Shown here piece after piece: positions 53,496 to 63,987 of a stretch of 64,000 nucleotides of DNA. The notes beneath the pieces were generated by a model, which was not told where the DNA came from, ran no database searches, and saw only the letters and a list, made by a program, of their open reading frames with translations. The DNA is from an uncultured Succinivibrionaceae bacterium (GTDB taxonomy: Bacteria; Pseudomonadota; Gammaproteobacteria; Enterobacterales; Succinivibrionaceae). A program made the translations under genes and the position numbers. The first letter of the stretch is position 1; each line of letters opens with the position of its first letter. The stretch covers positions 1-64,000 of the forward strand of contig UQCV01000004.1 of assembly GCA_900539665.1 (NCBI GenBank), in the 5' to 3' direction.

Positions 53496-54560
53496 CTATT
53501 CTGTTGCATCAAGCACATCATCATCATCGACTGGATTCTTATCCATTAACTTCCCGCGCCTAAAGAGCGACAGTTCGTTTTTCATTGATTCTGGACGTTT
53601 TAACTTTTCCGTAATCTTAATCGCAAGCTTATCCTTGGTACGCCCCATCTTCGCTCTAAAAGTAGGCAATTCTTCCACAAAAACCAAAGTTTCTTTTGGC
53701 ATTTTTACCGGGATTATCATGCCCGGCTTCAAATGTTCAATCTGGCGTAACGTGAGCTTAGTTTCTAGAAGTTGCACGCGCATGCCTACGTTTACATCCA
53801 TAATTTCTTCACGTAAGGCCTTACTCCAACGCACATCCGCATCACCCTTATCGCTTTGCACCCCAGCATCAAGGAGTTCACGAATAGGTTCCACCATAGA
53901 ATATGGTAGAGCCACGTGGAAGTCGCCCCCACCGCCATCAAGCTCGATATGGAATGAATTAATAACTACCACTTCTGTTGGGCTGACAATATTGGCCATG
54001 GCTGGGTTTACTTCACTGTCGAGGTATTCAAAATCGACATCCATTACCGGGGCCCAAGCTTCACGATAATCCTCAAAAATAATCTTGAGGAGCATTTGAA
54101 TAATACGACGTTCCGTTGGAGTAAATTCACGCCCTTCAATCTTGGCATGATATTTACCATCCCCACCAAAGAAGTTTTCCACCAAAATAAAGACCAAACG
54201 CGCTTCCATAGTGATAAGCGCAGTCCCTTTTAACGGCCGAAAACGAACCATGTTTAAACTTGTAGGCACAAATAGAGTATGGACATATTCGCCAAACTTT
54301 AACATCTGGACGCCGTTGATTGAAACTTCAGCCGTACGGCGCATCATGTTAAAAAGACTAATACGTAAATGGCGGGCAAAACGTTCATTGACGAGTTCTA
54401 GGGTAGGCATGCGCCCACGGACTATACGATCTTGAGCCGCAAAGTCAAAGCGTACAACCCCGGATTCCTTGCCATCGTCTTCACTAGGTTCATCTTCAGG
54501 AACTTCATCTACACCGTGCAGGAGGGCATCAATTTCGTCCTGGCTTAAAATATCACTCAC
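53496..54560 (-). CDS. fliM: Flagellar motor switch protein FliM
   Basis: 354 residues. The N-terminal CheY-P-binding motif LSQDEIDALLHG, middle CheC-like domain (LELVNERFARHLRISLFNMMRR, TALITMEARLVFILVENFFGG) and C-terminal SpoA domain are present. The start is GTG, with AGGAGCAGG upstream. It receives phosphorylated CheY to change rotation sense. Confidence 0.97.
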   Translation of the reverse strand: MSDILSQDEIDALLHGVDEVPEDEPSEDDGKESGVVRFDFAAQDRIVRGRMPTLELVNERFARHLRISLFNMMRRTAEVSINGVQMLKFGEYVHTLFVPTSLNMVRFRPLKGTALITMEARLVFILVENFFGGDGKYHAKIEGREFTPTERRIIQMLLKIIFEDYREAWAPVMDVDFEYLDSEVNPAMANIVSPTEVVVINSFHIELDGGGGDFHVALPYSMVEPIRELLDAGVQSDKGDADVRWSKALREEIMDVNVGMRVQLLETKLTLRQIEHLKPGMIIPVKMPKETLVFVEELPTFRAKMGRTKDKLAIKITEKLKRPESMKNELSLFRRGKLMDKNPVDDDDVLDATE

Positions 54561-54575
54561 GACCTGCTCCTTCCT

Positions 54576-55094
54576 TTACTGCATGACAAAGTTAGTAAAT
54601 AGCACCTGATCTATTACGGCACTACCGGTTTCATCACGCATTGCATTTTGCACATTTTCTAAACAAATTTTCTTAACCTGAGCGCGCCCATCCTTATCAT
54701 TGTAGAGATTAGGATCGATACTAGTAAAAGTTTCGTTGAGCACTGATTTGATTAAAAGGCTATTAATTTGAGCTAAAGAGATGTTTTGTTCATCAGAAAC
54801 TACTACGGCCACATAAACCTGTAACATACGTTCACGTGGCCTAGTGTTTAAAGAGACTACAAATGGTTGGTCAAACTTAATATAGTGTACAACCTTCGCC
54901 CCTGGCATCGCTTGGCCTGGTTTTGGTAAGGCTTGAGTGGCGACTGCTTCTTCTTCGCTACTACCACCTAAAAAGAAAGCCAAACCACCACCTACCAAAG
55001 CTAAAAACACTACAACTCCAGCGATGATAATAATTAGTTTTGTTTTTTTGCCGCTATTAGCGCCATCAAGCTTGAGCTCTTGTTGTTCTGCCAT
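54576..55094 (-). CDS. fliL: Flagellar basal-body protein FliL
   Basis: 172 residues from the ATG at 55094 (AGGCAAG upstream). A frame start 14 codons earlier is not needed. It has a short cytoplasmic tail, a transmembrane helix (LIIIIAGVVVFLALVGGGLAFFLG, about 20-43), then a periplasmic domain with YIKFDQPFVVSLNTRPRERMLQVYVAVVV. It supports stator function. It is 133 bases after fliK, separated by a GC-rich hairpin. Confidence 0.94.
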   Translation of the reverse strand: MAEQQELKLDGANSGKKTKLIIIIAGVVVFLALVGGGLAFFLGGSSEEEAVATQALPKPGQAMPGAKVVHYIKFDQPFVVSLNTRPRERMLQVYVAVVVSDEQNISLAQINSLLIKSVLNETFTSIDPNLYNDKDGRAQVKKICLENVQNAMRDETGSAVIDQVLFTNFVMQ

Positions 55095-55188
55095 GAATCT
55101 TGCCTCTAAAAAACTTTGTCTCTTATGCCAAAACATGATTTTAGCTTAAAGCGTTGATTTTACCAAATATCAGCTCTGATTTTTGGCG

Positions 55189-55218
55189 GGTTCGGCAATA
55201 TTTAACCCTTGCCGAACC
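55189..55218. other. GC-rich hairpin between fliK and fliL
   Basis: Perfect 10-bp stem GGTTCGGCAA/TTGCCGAACC with a 10-base loop, right after the fliK stop. On the operon strand no T run follows, so it is not a standard terminator. Confidence 0.6.
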
Positions 55219-55227
55219 TTTTACCAA

Positions 55228-57219
55228 CTACATTCCAGCGATTTTTAAGCCTCTAAGAGTGGAATTTAAACTATTACCAAAACTGTTTTGCCCTTCACTA
55301 AAGATATTTAACCACGCTTCGTTAGCACTACTATCTTGGTTTCTTAAGCTATCTTGCCAAGATTGCTGTGCGCGGGCATAGCCCTTAGATTCATGTTCTT
55401 GGCGTTCCCCTTGGAAATCATGGGTGCTTTCTACGCTTTCATCAACCAAGTCAACTCCAACTTGAGCCATATAATCTTTGAGTTTTGGTAAACTATCTCC
55501 TAAGAGCTCCTTAGCAGCGCGAGTGGTAGCGGTAAAGTTTACGGCAGCGCGATTTCCATCGTCCACACTTACCGAAATCTTTAAACGACCTAAATTATGC
55601 GGATAGAGCTCAAGCTCTACCTGACGCAAGTTACGAGCTGCCATCTTCATCACTTGCTGATGAATACGTTCAGCATTCCCATTTCGGTCTCCCCCTAAAA
55701 GTTCAACTCGACCAAAGACTTCGCTACTCCCAGTTAAACTATTAGAAGTTAAGGTAGCTGAGTTTTCGGCCCCACTAAAGCCTGCATTAGCACTACTTCT
55801 ATTAGTAGCAGCAGTCCCCGCTAAAACCTGTGCACGCTGCCGGTTATTACTCATAACCCCAGCAAAAGCTTCATTAGAACTTAAATCAGCCCCAGTGTTT
55901 AAAGTTTCAGCAGAAGTAAATTGAACTCCATTTTCCCCAAAGAAACCAGAAGCCCCATCACTATCAAAGAACCCCAATTCACTTGCTTCATGACTAGTTA
56001 CATTTTCAAAAGCTTCATCGCCTAACATAGAAGATAATTCAGCTTGTTCTTGAGCTTTCAAATCTTGAGTAGTTGTAGTTGAAGCTACATTTTGACGCTG
56101 TAAAATTGAGGTAATCATGGAACTTGAACTTAACGGTTCGCTTATTGAAGTTCTAGCCGCTTGTTGCATCTTCACCATGAAGCTTAAGGTATCGCCAGCT
56201 TGAGCCTGTAATACGGCATCCGCGGCATCACCACTTGAGGACACAACTTTAAGACCAGCTTTATGAGCTTCTTTTAAAGCGTCACGCGCTTCAACTGAAA
56301 CTTCGGCCTTAACGTTTGCTGAAGTTGTAAGTGCATGTTTTTTAGAAGTTAGAATCTGACTTGGGTCTAACTTACCTTCTGTAGGCATAGTTGGGTCTTC
56401 ACTAGTTAAAACTGCTAAATTTTCATTAGTCGCTGTTGCTTTCCCGTCTTGAGCGGAAAGTTTTTGCCACTTAGAGGCATCAGTTGCCACTTGAGCTTGA
56501 AGCGCTTGGTCTAAAGCTTCGCTTGAGACCTTAGTCCCAACTACAGTGTTAGCGTTGGTATGTGCGTATTCCTTGCCATTGGCAATAGTGTTTTGAGCAG
56601 AAGCTTCAACTTCAGCTTTTAAGCCCATCGCATCGATCTTGGCTTTAGATGATTCAGAAGATTCATTTTCCTGAACTACCGTAGCGTTAGTGTCCAAAGT
56701 TTCAGGTTCATCTGCGCCTAAATTATAATCAGCGTCGCTTAAGATCCACGCCCCGCTTTCATCAAGCTCAGAGGCACTTAGATCATATATATCGGTAACG
56801 GTTTTATTTTCATTATCAGCAAAAGTTGACGCTTGGTCCTTTACGGTTTCAGGATTAGACGCCACTACAGCAGAATCAGCTAAAGACGCACCTTCGGTGG
56901 TAGTAGCTTCACCTTCTACCAAAGCCAATTCTTCGTCATTAGCTGCTTCCACTTGAGCTTTGGCTGTCACATTTTTGACAGTAGCATCTTGAGTTTCAAC
57001 CTTAGCATGAGCTTTGTTTGACTCGACTCTTTTATCTTTTACAAGAGTTTTAGCTTTAGCAGTCGCATTATTCTCAGTGCGTCCGGCCACATCTTGCCGT
57101 TCCTTAGCCATAGCACTACGAAAATCCGCTCCAGCCCCCAAATCTTCATTTTTAACAGAGCTCTTTAGTTCCATTGTGTCTAAGTTTGCTGGCGAAATCA
57201 TATCAAGTGCAATCATCAT
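55228..57219 (-). CDS. fliK: Flagellar hook-length control protein FliK
   Basis: About 663 residues from the ATG at 57219, with AGGAG upstream; a TTG six codons earlier is less likely. The N-terminal 500 residues are a low-complexity ruler rich in Ala, Ser, Glu and Thr. The conserved C-terminal domain is recognisable from LRQVELELYPHNLGRLKISVSVDDG through AAVNFTATTRAAKELLGDSLPKLKDYMAQVGVDL. It measures hook length and switches export specificity. A sigma-54-type promoter precedes it. Confidence 0.9.
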   Translation of the reverse strand: MMIALDMISPANLDTMELKSSVKNEDLGAGADFRSAMAKERQDVAGRTENNATAKAKTLVKDKRVESNKAHAKVETQDATVKNVTAKAQVEAANDEELALVEGEATTTEGASLADSAVVASNPETVKDQASTFADNENKTVTDIYDLSASELDESGAWILSDADYNLGADEPETLDTNATVVQENESSESSKAKIDAMGLKAEVEASAQNTIANGKEYAHTNANTVVGTKVSSEALDQALQAQVATDASKWQKLSAQDGKATATNENLAVLTSEDPTMPTEGKLDPSQILTSKKHALTTSANVKAEVSVEARDALKEAHKAGLKVVSSSGDAADAVLQAQAGDTLSFMVKMQQAARTSISEPLSSSSMITSILQRQNVASTTTTQDLKAQEQAELSSMLGDEAFENVTSHEASELGFFDSDGASGFFGENGVQFTSAETLNTGADLSSNEAFAGVMSNNRQRAQVLAGTAATNRSSANAGFSGAENSATLTSNSLTGSSEVFGRVELLGGDRNGNAERIHQQVMKMAARNLRQVELELYPHNLGRLKISVSVDDGNRAAVNFTATTRAAKELLGDSLPKLKDYMAQVGVDLVDESVESTHDFQGERQEHESKGYARAQQSWQDSLRNQDSSANEAWLNIFSEGQNSFGNSLNSTLRGLKIAGM

Positions 57220-57271
57220 TAAATCTCCTACGGTCAAAAAACCGTTATCCTGCCGTTATTGTCTACGATGA

Positions 57272-57288
57272 TGCAAATTATTTGCCAA
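57272..57288 (-). promoter_or_regulatory. Sigma-54-type promoter upstream of fliK
   Basis: On the minus strand TTGGCAAATAATTTGCA has GG and GC ten bases apart, with matching -24 (TTGGCA) and -12 (TTTGCA) elements. The inferred start is at about 57261, 42 bases before the fliK ATG. The 233-base fliJ-fliK gap holds nothing else evident. Confidence 0.7.
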
Positions 57289-57452
57289 TTTGGTATTGCC
57301 GCTGTTTATAAACTTGTTTTCAGAAAAATATTTAACTTCGTTCACAATTTAAGACGCCAATAGCTTTGTTTTCTATCTTTGTTTTGGTCTCTGTTTTTCT
57401 TGTTTGGTAGTACTCTTGATTGCAGGCAAGATTACTAGTTTAGACTATTAGT

Positions 57453-57911
57453 TTAATAGTCTGCACTACTCGTTTGGCTTTTTTGAAAAAAACGATTCGT
57501 CGATAAATCATCACTTAGCTTTTGCTCTTGTTTAGCTAAGGCGGTAGCAGCTTCTAAGCGTCGCTTTTCCATCAACATTTCCACACCTTTACGTCTAGCT
57601 TCAGCATCTTTAAAGGCTTGAAGCCTCGTGGCAACTTCAGCTTTAATCTTTTGTAGACCCTTTAATTGCTCCGCTGAAATATTATCTAAGCGCCCAATAA
57701 ACGCCGTGTAATGTTCATAAGTACCATGCGATACGGGGCCACTCATGCCTTTATTAACTAAATCAGAGGAGTAGATCCCCCGAAACCTATCTAAAGCCGC
57801 AAGCTGTTGCTCAAAATTTCGTTGCTGCGTTAAAGCGGCTAAGTAAAGAGAACGACTTTCGTCTTCAAGCTTCTTTAGTCGTTCGTAAAGTAATTCAAGC
57901 GCGCCAGCCAT
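57453..57911 (-). CDS. fliJ: Flagellar export protein FliJ
   Basis: 152 residues, almost entirely helical coiled coil (LELLYERLKKLEDESRSLYL, LAALDRFRGIYSSDL, RKGVEMLMEKRRLEAATAL), the normal length and form for this FliI-associated chaperone-escort. Sequence identity in the family is low, so position after fliI is important evidence. AGGAA is upstream. Confidence 0.9.
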   Translation of the reverse strand: MAGALELLYERLKKLEDESRSLYLAALTQQRNFEQQLAALDRFRGIYSSDLVNKGMSGPVSHGTYEHYTAFIGRLDNISAEQLKGLQKIKAEVATRLQAFKDAEARRKGVEMLMEKRRLEAATALAKQEQKLSDDLSTNRFFQKSQTSSADY

Positions 57912-57975
57912 CTACATTTAATTCCTAATTTTTTATGCCTATCACCATAAGCGCTTTAAAGTTTAAGATTTTATC

Positions 57976-59340
57976 TTAGCGCTTATTGCCCATAGGAGGC
58001 ACTGCGCGACCTCCACCACCCGCCATCACTTGAGCGAGGGCCTTAAGTTCAGCGACACATTGGTCATAGGGAATGACTTCTTTCATCTTTTGTTGTAAAA
58101 ATTGGTCAATGACCGGTTTTAGTTTTATAGCCTGGTCAATACGTGGATCAGCCCCGGCTTGGTAAGCCCCTAAGGCTATCAAATCGCGATTTTGTTCGTA
58201 AAGGGAATATGTTTGCTTGACCGCTCGCGCCATGATTTGGTGTTCTTCCGAGGTAACCATCGCCATAACACGAGAAATAGACTTTTCAATATCAATCGCT
58301 GGATAATGCCCACTATCGGCTAGCGCACGAGATAAAACTATGTGCCCGTCAAGAATCGCACGTGCCGAGTCCGCAATCGGATCTTGTAAATCGTCCCCTT
58401 CAGTTAACACGGTAAAAAACGCCGTAATCGAACCTTGATTTTCCGCCCCGTTACCGGCGCGTTCAACTAAAGCCGGCAAGCGAGCAAATACAGAAGGCGG
58501 ATAACCTTTAGTTGCCGGTGGCTCACCGATTGCTAACGCGATTTCACGTTGCGCCTGCGCATAACGCGTCAATGAATCCATAAGAAGTAGTACGTTTTTG
58601 CCTTGGTCTCTAAAGTATTCTGCAATCGCTAATGAAGTTTCACAGCCCTTTAGGCGCATTAAAGGCGAAGCATCAGCTGGAGCTGCCACCACGACCGAAC
58701 GTGCGCGTCCTTCCGGCCCTAAAATATCTTCAATAAACTCACGAACTTCACGTCCACGTTCCCCTATAAGCCCCACCACAGTTACATCTGCAGTCGAGCC
58801 GCGAGTCATCATCCCAAGAAGAACAGACTTACCAACCCCGGAACCGGCAAAAAGCCCCATACGTTGCCCTTGGCCTACAGTAATAATAGCATTGATGGCC
58901 CGCACCCCAACGTCCATTGGTTCTTTAATTGGTTTACGAGCTAACGGATTCATCCGCCGAGGCACAAAACGTTGTCGCCTATCTCTAATCAATGGTCCCT
59001 GCCCATCGATAGGATTACCAATCCCATCTATAACGCGCCCTAAGAGATGAGGCCCATAAGGAAAATCACTCTGACTACCAATAGGCGTTACTTTAGCCCC
59101 AGGCACCACTCCTTTTAATTCTTCGGATGGCATCAAATAAAGCTTTTCCCCACTAAAACCCACAACCTCAGCTTCTAAGCTTCCATCGACGGTTTCAATG
59201 CGACAAATCGAGCCTACCGCCGCTCGGCAGCCTACGGCCTCTAAAGTTAAACCAACGACTCGCACTAAACGGCCAGAGACCGCTGGAGTCTCCGGAGCTT
59301 CTGGAATAGCGCAGTTCATCAAGCTTTCAATTACGCTCAT
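57976..59340 (-). CDS. fliI: Flagellum-specific ATPase FliI
   Basis: 454 residues (E. coli 457). F1-ATPase-beta-like export ATPase; Walker [16 protein letters not shown], Walker [35 protein letters not shown] region, and [13 protein letters not shown]. It forms a hexamer with FliH and FliJ at the base of the export gate. The start is five bases after fliH, with GAGGT inside the fliH end. Confidence 0.97.
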   Translation of the reverse strand: MSVIESLMNCAIPEAPETPAVSGRLVRVVGLTLEAVGCRAAVGSICRIETVDGSLEAEVVGFSGEKLYLMPSEELKGVVPGAKVTPIGSQSDFPYGPHLLGRVIDGIGNPIDGQGPLIRDRRQRFVPRRMNPLARKPIKEPMDVGVRAINAIITVGQGQRMGLFAGSGVGKSVLLGMMTRGSTADVTVVGLIGERGREVREFIEDILGPEGRARSVVVAAPADASPLMRLKGCETSLAIAEYFRDQGKNVLLLMDSLTRYAQAQREIALAIGEPPATKGYPPSVFARLPALVERAGNGAENQGSITAFFTVLTEGDDLQDPIADSARAILDGHIVLSRALADSGHYPAIDIEKSISRVMAMVTSEEHQIMARAVKQTYSLYEQNRDLIALGAYQAGADPRIDQAIKLKPVIDQFLQQKMKEVIPYDQCVAELKALAQVMAGGGGRAVPPMGNKR

Positions 59341-59345
59341 AGCTT

Positions 59346-60569
59346 TTAACCTCGTTTAGTCGAGATGCCACTTGCGGGTTCCACTTGGACTTGGTTATCC
59401 ATAGCTGCATCTGGCAGATTAGTTTGGGTCACTACGGCTTCTTCTTGAATGATAGCGTTTTTCGGATCATCTAGTTCATTTAAAGAGGTGGCAGAAGCGT
59501 CCGGCTCAACTTGAAAAGCTTGTTCCCCTGGAGTCTCTGAAGCATTGGTAGCGTCGTGCTCAAGCTCTTGGCTCAGACCATCATTTGGGGCCATGGTATA
59601 TGAAGTCTCAGCCTTTTGAACATCGCCATTAGAAGCTATTGGTTCTAACGGTACATTATCATAAGCATGGTTTACCTCGTAACCCGAGTTTTGTGGCGCT
59701 AGCTCCACCTTATCACTATTTAAGTTCATAAACTCTGCTAAGAACTTATCAATACGTTCCTCTAAACGAATATCAATACTACTCATCTGCGCGTCGGCTG
59801 CAATATCACCAGGTTTTAAGTTAGGATCAGGTAAGATTTTTAGCTCCGCCGTGCCGATGGTATCGGCAACTAAATGACAATCAGCAGGGTTTAATCTAAA
59901 TGAAACGTTAGTTGAAGCGACCGGTAGCAACCGGCATACATCAGCAATAGCTTGTTCAAGATAGGCCGGGTTAACCTTAACTTCTTGTTTGATAAAGGCT
60001 CGCGCTAAACGCCCGGCAAGGTAAATAAGTTCGGAGGAAATTTCAGTATCTAGTTTACCAATGGGGTCCACTAGGTGATTAGCGTAGCGACAAAACCGCG
60101 CAGCTTCGCTTGCAATAATTTCTTGACCGTTTTTTAAGCCTTCTGCTTGGCCAGCCGCAAAGCCATCGCGAGTCCCAGATACTACCCCAGCTTCATAGCC
60201 TTCCTTATGACCTTCACTATAACCATGTTCCTTGCCTTCCGCAAAACCATCGTCATATGCAGCTTTACGAATGGCCTCAAGCTCTTCTAACGTAATAGCA
60301 GCTACTTTTTCTTCAGCAGGCGCAGGTCCCTCTTCTTTGGCTTTTAACCCTTCTTCATACCAATTGGCTTTCATGCCTAAGGCATTGGTTTCATTAGGAT
60401 CGGGGGCATTACGAGAATCTTCAACAAACTCCACGTCATATGGTTTAGCTTGACCTTGCTCATCATCAATGAGCTTTTGAGGCCTAAACTTTGGGGCGTC
60501 AGAACGTTCAGAATAGTAGTTGCTTGGCACTGAAGCTTCAGCTTGCTCTAAATCCTTAAAATTATTCAT
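59346..60569 (-). CDS. fliH: Flagellar assembly protein FliH, extended
   Basis: 407 residues (E. coli 235). The central part carries the GxxxG helical repeats seen in FliH ([31 protein letters not shown]). It then has the conserved [15 protein letters not shown] region, here [32 protein letters not shown]. The C-terminal 130 residues are an acidic, low-complexity extension not found in E. coli FliH. It regulates FliI. GAGGGA precedes the ATG. Confidence 0.88.
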   Translation of the reverse strand: MNNFKDLEQAEASVPSNYYSERSDAPKFRPQKLIDDEQGQAKPYDVEFVEDSRNAPDPNETNALGMKANWYEEGLKAKEEGPAPAEEKVAAITLEELEAIRKAAYDDGFAEGKEHGYSEGHKEGYEAGVVSGTRDGFAAGQAEGLKNGQEIIASEAARFCRYANHLVDPIGKLDTEISSELIYLAGRLARAFIKQEVKVNPAYLEQAIADVCRLLPVASTNVSFRLNPADCHLVADTIGTAELKILPDPNLKPGDIAADAQMSSIDIRLEERIDKFLAEFMNLNSDKVELAPQNSGYEVNHAYDNVPLEPIASNGDVQKAETSYTMAPNDGLSQELEHDATNASETPGEQAFQVEPDASATSLNELDDPKNAIIQEEAVVTQTNLPDAAMDNQVQVEPASGISTKRG

Positions 60570-60698
60570 AAGTCCCTCGTAAATACCAAAAGGCGGCGAG
60601 CCTTAGCACACCGCAAAACGACAATTAAAACTGAGATCATACTTGAACTTTAAAACTAGGCCCCACGGGCTTAGCTTTAAAGCAATTAACTTTATGGT

Positions 60699-61742
60699 TT
60701 ACACAAAGTTATCACCGCCACCTAGGCCTAACATAATTTCGCCACTATCAGCTAAACGACGGGCAATAGTAAGAATTTCTTTTTGAGCAGCTTCCACGTC
60801 ACTAATACGCATTGGGCTCATAGTAGACAAGTCTTCACGTAACGTATCGGCGGCACGCTTAGACATATTCTTAAAGATTTTTTCTTTAAGATTATCATCC
60901 GCACCTTTAAGAGCTTTAGTCAACAAGTCACCAGATACTTCACGTAACAAGGTCTGAATACCACGGTCATCAACGTCGATAAGATTTTCAAAGACGAACA
61001 TGAGGTCTTGAATCTGCTGACTCATTTCTTCATCGTTTTCACGAATAGCATCCATGAGCTGACCTTCAATATTGGTATCGAGATAGTTCATAATAGAAGC
61101 GGCTGCCTTAAGACCACCCATCTTAGCTGCCTGAGTACTTGCAGAACCCGCAAATTGTTTTTCCATAATTTCGTTGAGTTCTTGTAAAGCGGCCGGTTGT
61201 ACTTCTTCCAAATTCGCGATACGCATAATTAAATCAAGGCGCACAGGCTCTGGAAATTGACTTAAAATTTCCGCACTCTGTTCAGGTTCCAAATACGACA
61301 ACACAATGGTTTGAATCTGCGGGTGTTCGTTCTGAATAATAGTCGCTACCTGACGTGCATCCATCCACTTTAAAGAGTCCAAACCACGCGCGCCCGAACC
61401 CATGATAATCTGTTCAACTAAGTTACCAGCCTTGTCTTCACCTAAAGCGGCCACGAGTGCTTTACGCACAAAGTCTTCCGACCCCACCCCGATATTAGAA
61501 TACTTCTGAATATCATTGATAAAGAGGCGCTGCACGGCGGTAACTTTTTCATTACTAAAGTCGCTCATAGAGGCCATCGCCATCCCCAAGCGTTGTACTT
61601 GCTTTGGCTCTAGGTGACGAAATATTGACGCTGCGTCATCTTCGTTTAAGCTCAGCATCAACACCGCAGCCTTATCATAGCCTGACATTTCAGCTAAGAG
61701 TCTTAGTTGCTCCTCTGTAAGATCGTTTACTGCTTCACCCAT
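60699..61742 (-). CDS. fliG: Flagellar motor switch protein FliG
   Basis: 347 residues (E. coli 331). Middle-domain EHPQ motif (NEHPQIQTIVLSYLEPEQSAEIL), the GGxxAAxxIxN-type helix (GGLKAAASIMNYLD), and the charged torque-generating C-terminal DDRGIQTLLREVSGDLLTKALKGAD are intact. The start lies two bases after fliF. The 129-base gap to fliH holds no gene. Confidence 0.97.
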   Translation of the reverse strand: MGEAVNDLTEEQLRLLAEMSGYDKAAVLMLSLNEDDAASIFRHLEPKQVQRLGMAMASMSDFSNEKVTAVQRLFINDIQKYSNIGVGSEDFVRKALVAALGEDKAGNLVEQIIMGSGARGLDSLKWMDARQVATIIQNEHPQIQTIVLSYLEPEQSAEILSQFPEPVRLDLIMRIANLEEVQPAALQELNEIMEKQFAGSASTQAAKMGGLKAAASIMNYLDTNIEGQLMDAIRENDEEMSQQIQDLMFVFENLIDVDDRGIQTLLREVSGDLLTKALKGADDNLKEKIFKNMSKRAADTLREDLSTMSPMRISDVEAAQKEILTIARRLADSGEIMLGLGGGDNFV

Positions 61743-61744
61743 TT

Positions 61745-63499
61745 TTACTTAACCTCAGTTCCTGAAATCCAATCCTTCACTACTTGAGCTGCTAAATCAG
61801 GTTCATTCGATACCAAAGCACGCACGGCCTTGAGCAAATCTTCATCGCGATGTAAATCAGGAAGTACAATCTGCCCATTTTTAATATTGTAAAGTGAATC
61901 GTCCCCAGCGCTGTCGCCCGCTAACAAATTCAAATCATCATTACCTTCAAGTGCTACTGCTCCGTCGGCATCTTGTTCAGCCGAACCTTCTTGTTCTGGA
62001 GTACGTTTGTTAACTAAACTCATGATCATTGGGCGCACCACAAAAATTATGAGCATCACAATGATAAGAGCACTAAACAAGATACGCGCGTACTTTTCAA
62101 AGTTTTCATTTTCGTAGAAAGGTACAGGTTCAGGTTCCCCAAAATCTTCGGTATAAAACGGTACCGTATGCACCGCTAAGGTATCACCGCGACTTTCGTC
62201 AACACCTAACCCTTTATGCAATAGATCTGTAATGATCTCAAGTTCCTGTTCTGTTCTCGGGATTTTAGTCACATTACCAGAAGCATCCACGCCTTCTTTG
62301 TAATTAACCGCCACAGAAATACTTAAACGCTGAATGCCACCACTATGCTTACGTGCGTGGCTAATCGTGGTATCAACTTCATAATTACGGACCGCACTAC
62401 GGCGTTCATTGCCTGAAGTGCTGCTAGTACTACTCCCAGCAACCCCTGTACTCCCTGCAGCTTGCTGTAATTCCTCGGGAATAGATGAATTAGCAGGTGG
62501 TTGATTAGAGACCGCCCCAGGCACCCCAACAGCTTTACGCCCTTGAGAATATTCTTCTGATACTTGTTCTGATCTAATAGTAGGTTTGTCGTTATAACGC
62601 TGGCTAGTGGTTTCTTCTGTTACCGGATCTAAAGCCACAGCTACCATTGGAGTGTAGTTACCAATCCCTAAAATCGGATTTAAGATCTCTTCAATCTTAC
62701 GCTTATATGCCGCTTCTTTTTGGCTTTGTAATTCAGTGGTCCGGCGTAAAGCTTGCGAAGCTTCATCCATCGAACCGGAATTTAATAAACGCCCGTTTTG
62801 GTCAATTACAGTTACGCGAGTAGTTTCAAGGCCTTGCACGGAAGAAGCCACACTTTCCACAATAGAATCGACTTCACCAGGGCCTAAACTACCTGAACCA
62901 CCAACTTTAATTGTTACTGAAGCACTTGGCTTTTGTTCTTCACGAGAAAACACATTACGCTTAGGAATAGCGAGCAATACTTTAGCATCCACAATCTTAC
63001 GATTATTCTTAAGCATATTGGCAATTTGTTGTTCACGTGCGTACTTAAGACGTTCTTCTTCTTTGCGTGCGCTCACCCCAAAAGCAGAATCCCCGAGTAG
63101 AATTTCAGAGCCATCACGAGGAGCAGAGCTAATGATGCCATCGACAGTCAAGCCTTCAACTACTTTATCGTATTCATCAGTGCTGACCGAAATAACGTTG
63201 CGACGACCATCTAAGAGCTCATTGTATTCATATGCGTATTGATGCTGCTTTAAATAAGCAATAACCGAATTAAGTTCTTTAGTATCATCATAAGAGCCTA
63301 ATGGTCTAAGGACCGGGTCACGGGCCCAAAATATAAGGACTAACCCTAATACTAAAAAGATAGATAGGCAGAGAATAACGATAATAGAACGCATAACGTC
63401 CCCGTTCTTCAAAATGGAAAGCGGAGACTGTTTTTCTACTAGGACATCGCCACTGTCTGAGCCGTCACCATCAGAGACAACTAGTTCATTCTTGGCCAT
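61745..63499 (-). CDS. fliF: Flagellar MS-ring protein FliF
   Basis: 584 residues (E. coli 552). Two transmembrane helices (about 35-55 and 460-480) flank a large periplasmic region with ring-building motifs (LLEGGVP-type replaced by RNVISVSTDEYDKV, IKVGGSGSLGPGEVDSIVESVASSVQGLE, VTVIDQNGRLLN). The C-terminal cytoplasmic tail that binds FliG is acidic and ends WISGTEVK. AGAGGA precedes the ATG. Confidence 0.97.
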   Translation of the reverse strand: MAKNELVVSDGDGSDSGDVLVEKQSPLSILKNGDVMRSIIVILCLSIFLVLGLVLIFWARDPVLRPLGSYDDTKELNSVIAYLKQHQYAYEYNELLDGRRNVISVSTDEYDKVVEGLTVDGIISSAPRDGSEILLGDSAFGVSARKEEERLKYAREQQIANMLKNNRKIVDAKVLLAIPKRNVFSREEQKPSASVTIKVGGSGSLGPGEVDSIVESVASSVQGLETTRVTVIDQNGRLLNSGSMDEASQALRRTTELQSQKEAAYKRKIEEILNPILGIGNYTPMVAVALDPVTEETTSQRYNDKPTIRSEQVSEEYSQGRKAVGVPGAVSNQPPANSSIPEELQQAAGSTGVAGSSTSSTSGNERRSAVRNYEVDTTISHARKHSGGIQRLSISVAVNYKEGVDASGNVTKIPRTEQELEIITDLLHKGLGVDESRGDTLAVHTVPFYTEDFGEPEPVPFYENENFEKYARILFSALIIVMLIIFVVRPMIMSLVNKRTPEQEGSAEQDADGAVALEGNDDLNLLAGDSAGDDSLYNIKNGQIVLPDLHRDEDLLKAVRALVSNEPDLAAQVVKDWISGTEVK

Positions 63500-63574
63500 A
63501 ATTCTTTATCCTCTCACGTAAGTTTTGCCCCAAAACCAAGGGGAACCTACTTGGTAAAAAGTCAAAATCTGACT

Positions 63575-63922
63575 TTAAATTTGCATTTGCATAATGGTCT
63601 TATATGTTTCGACCATTTTATTTCTCACTTGGATCGTAGCTTCCAAAGCCAAACCAGCCTTTTGGCCAGCAATCATAACTTCAGCTAAGCTAACGCTACG
63701 GTCACCTAATTCAAAATTAGTCTTAAGGTTACTTGAGTTCACTTGAAGATCATTAACCCCTTCAACTGCAGACTTAAGCATTGCTGCAAAATCTGCCCCA
63801 CCTGCGGATTGAACCTCGTTATTGGGCATCGCTCCGCTCATTACAGCGTTTGGACCTGCAGCCTGCATGCGCATTCTCGCCATCTGCATTAGCATATCAT
63901 CAGCACCAATTGACATATCCAT
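63575..63922 (-). CDS. fliE: Flagellar hook-basal body protein FliE
   Basis: 115 residues from the ATG at 63922, with GGAGGG eight bases upstream; a start 13 codons earlier would include the Shine-Dalgarno and is rejected. The C-terminal half has the typical FliE pattern (FAAMLKSAVEGVNDLQ, ..ELGDRSVSLAEVMIAGQKAGLALEATIQVRNKMVETYKTIMQMQI). It is an MS-ring-to-rod junction component and the first gene of the fliE-R block. Confidence 0.96.
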   Translation of the reverse strand: MDMSIGADDMLMQMARMRMQAAGPNAVMSGAMPNNEVQSAGGADFAAMLKSAVEGVNDLQVNSSNLKTNFELGDRSVSLAEVMIAGQKAGLALEATIQVRNKMVETYKTIMQMQI

Positions 63923-63970
63923 TTTCAAACCCTCCGGTGGCGTCAAAAATATAACACTCAACCTAGACTT

Positions 63971-63987
63971 TGCAAAATGAATGCCAA
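63971..63987 (-). promoter_or_regulatory. Sigma-54-type promoter upstream of fliE
   Basis: On the minus strand TTGGCATTCATTTTGCA has GG and GC exactly ten bases apart and a good -12 TTTTGCA. The inferred start near 63960 is 38 bases before the fliE ATG, consistent with class II/III flagellar genes under RpoN in polar flagellates. Confidence 0.75.

Noticed and set aside
55155..55172. Weak sigma-54-like match upstream of fliL
   Set aside because: GG-N10-GC spacing is right but the -12 block is ACGCT and the -24 lacks GGCA; too weak.
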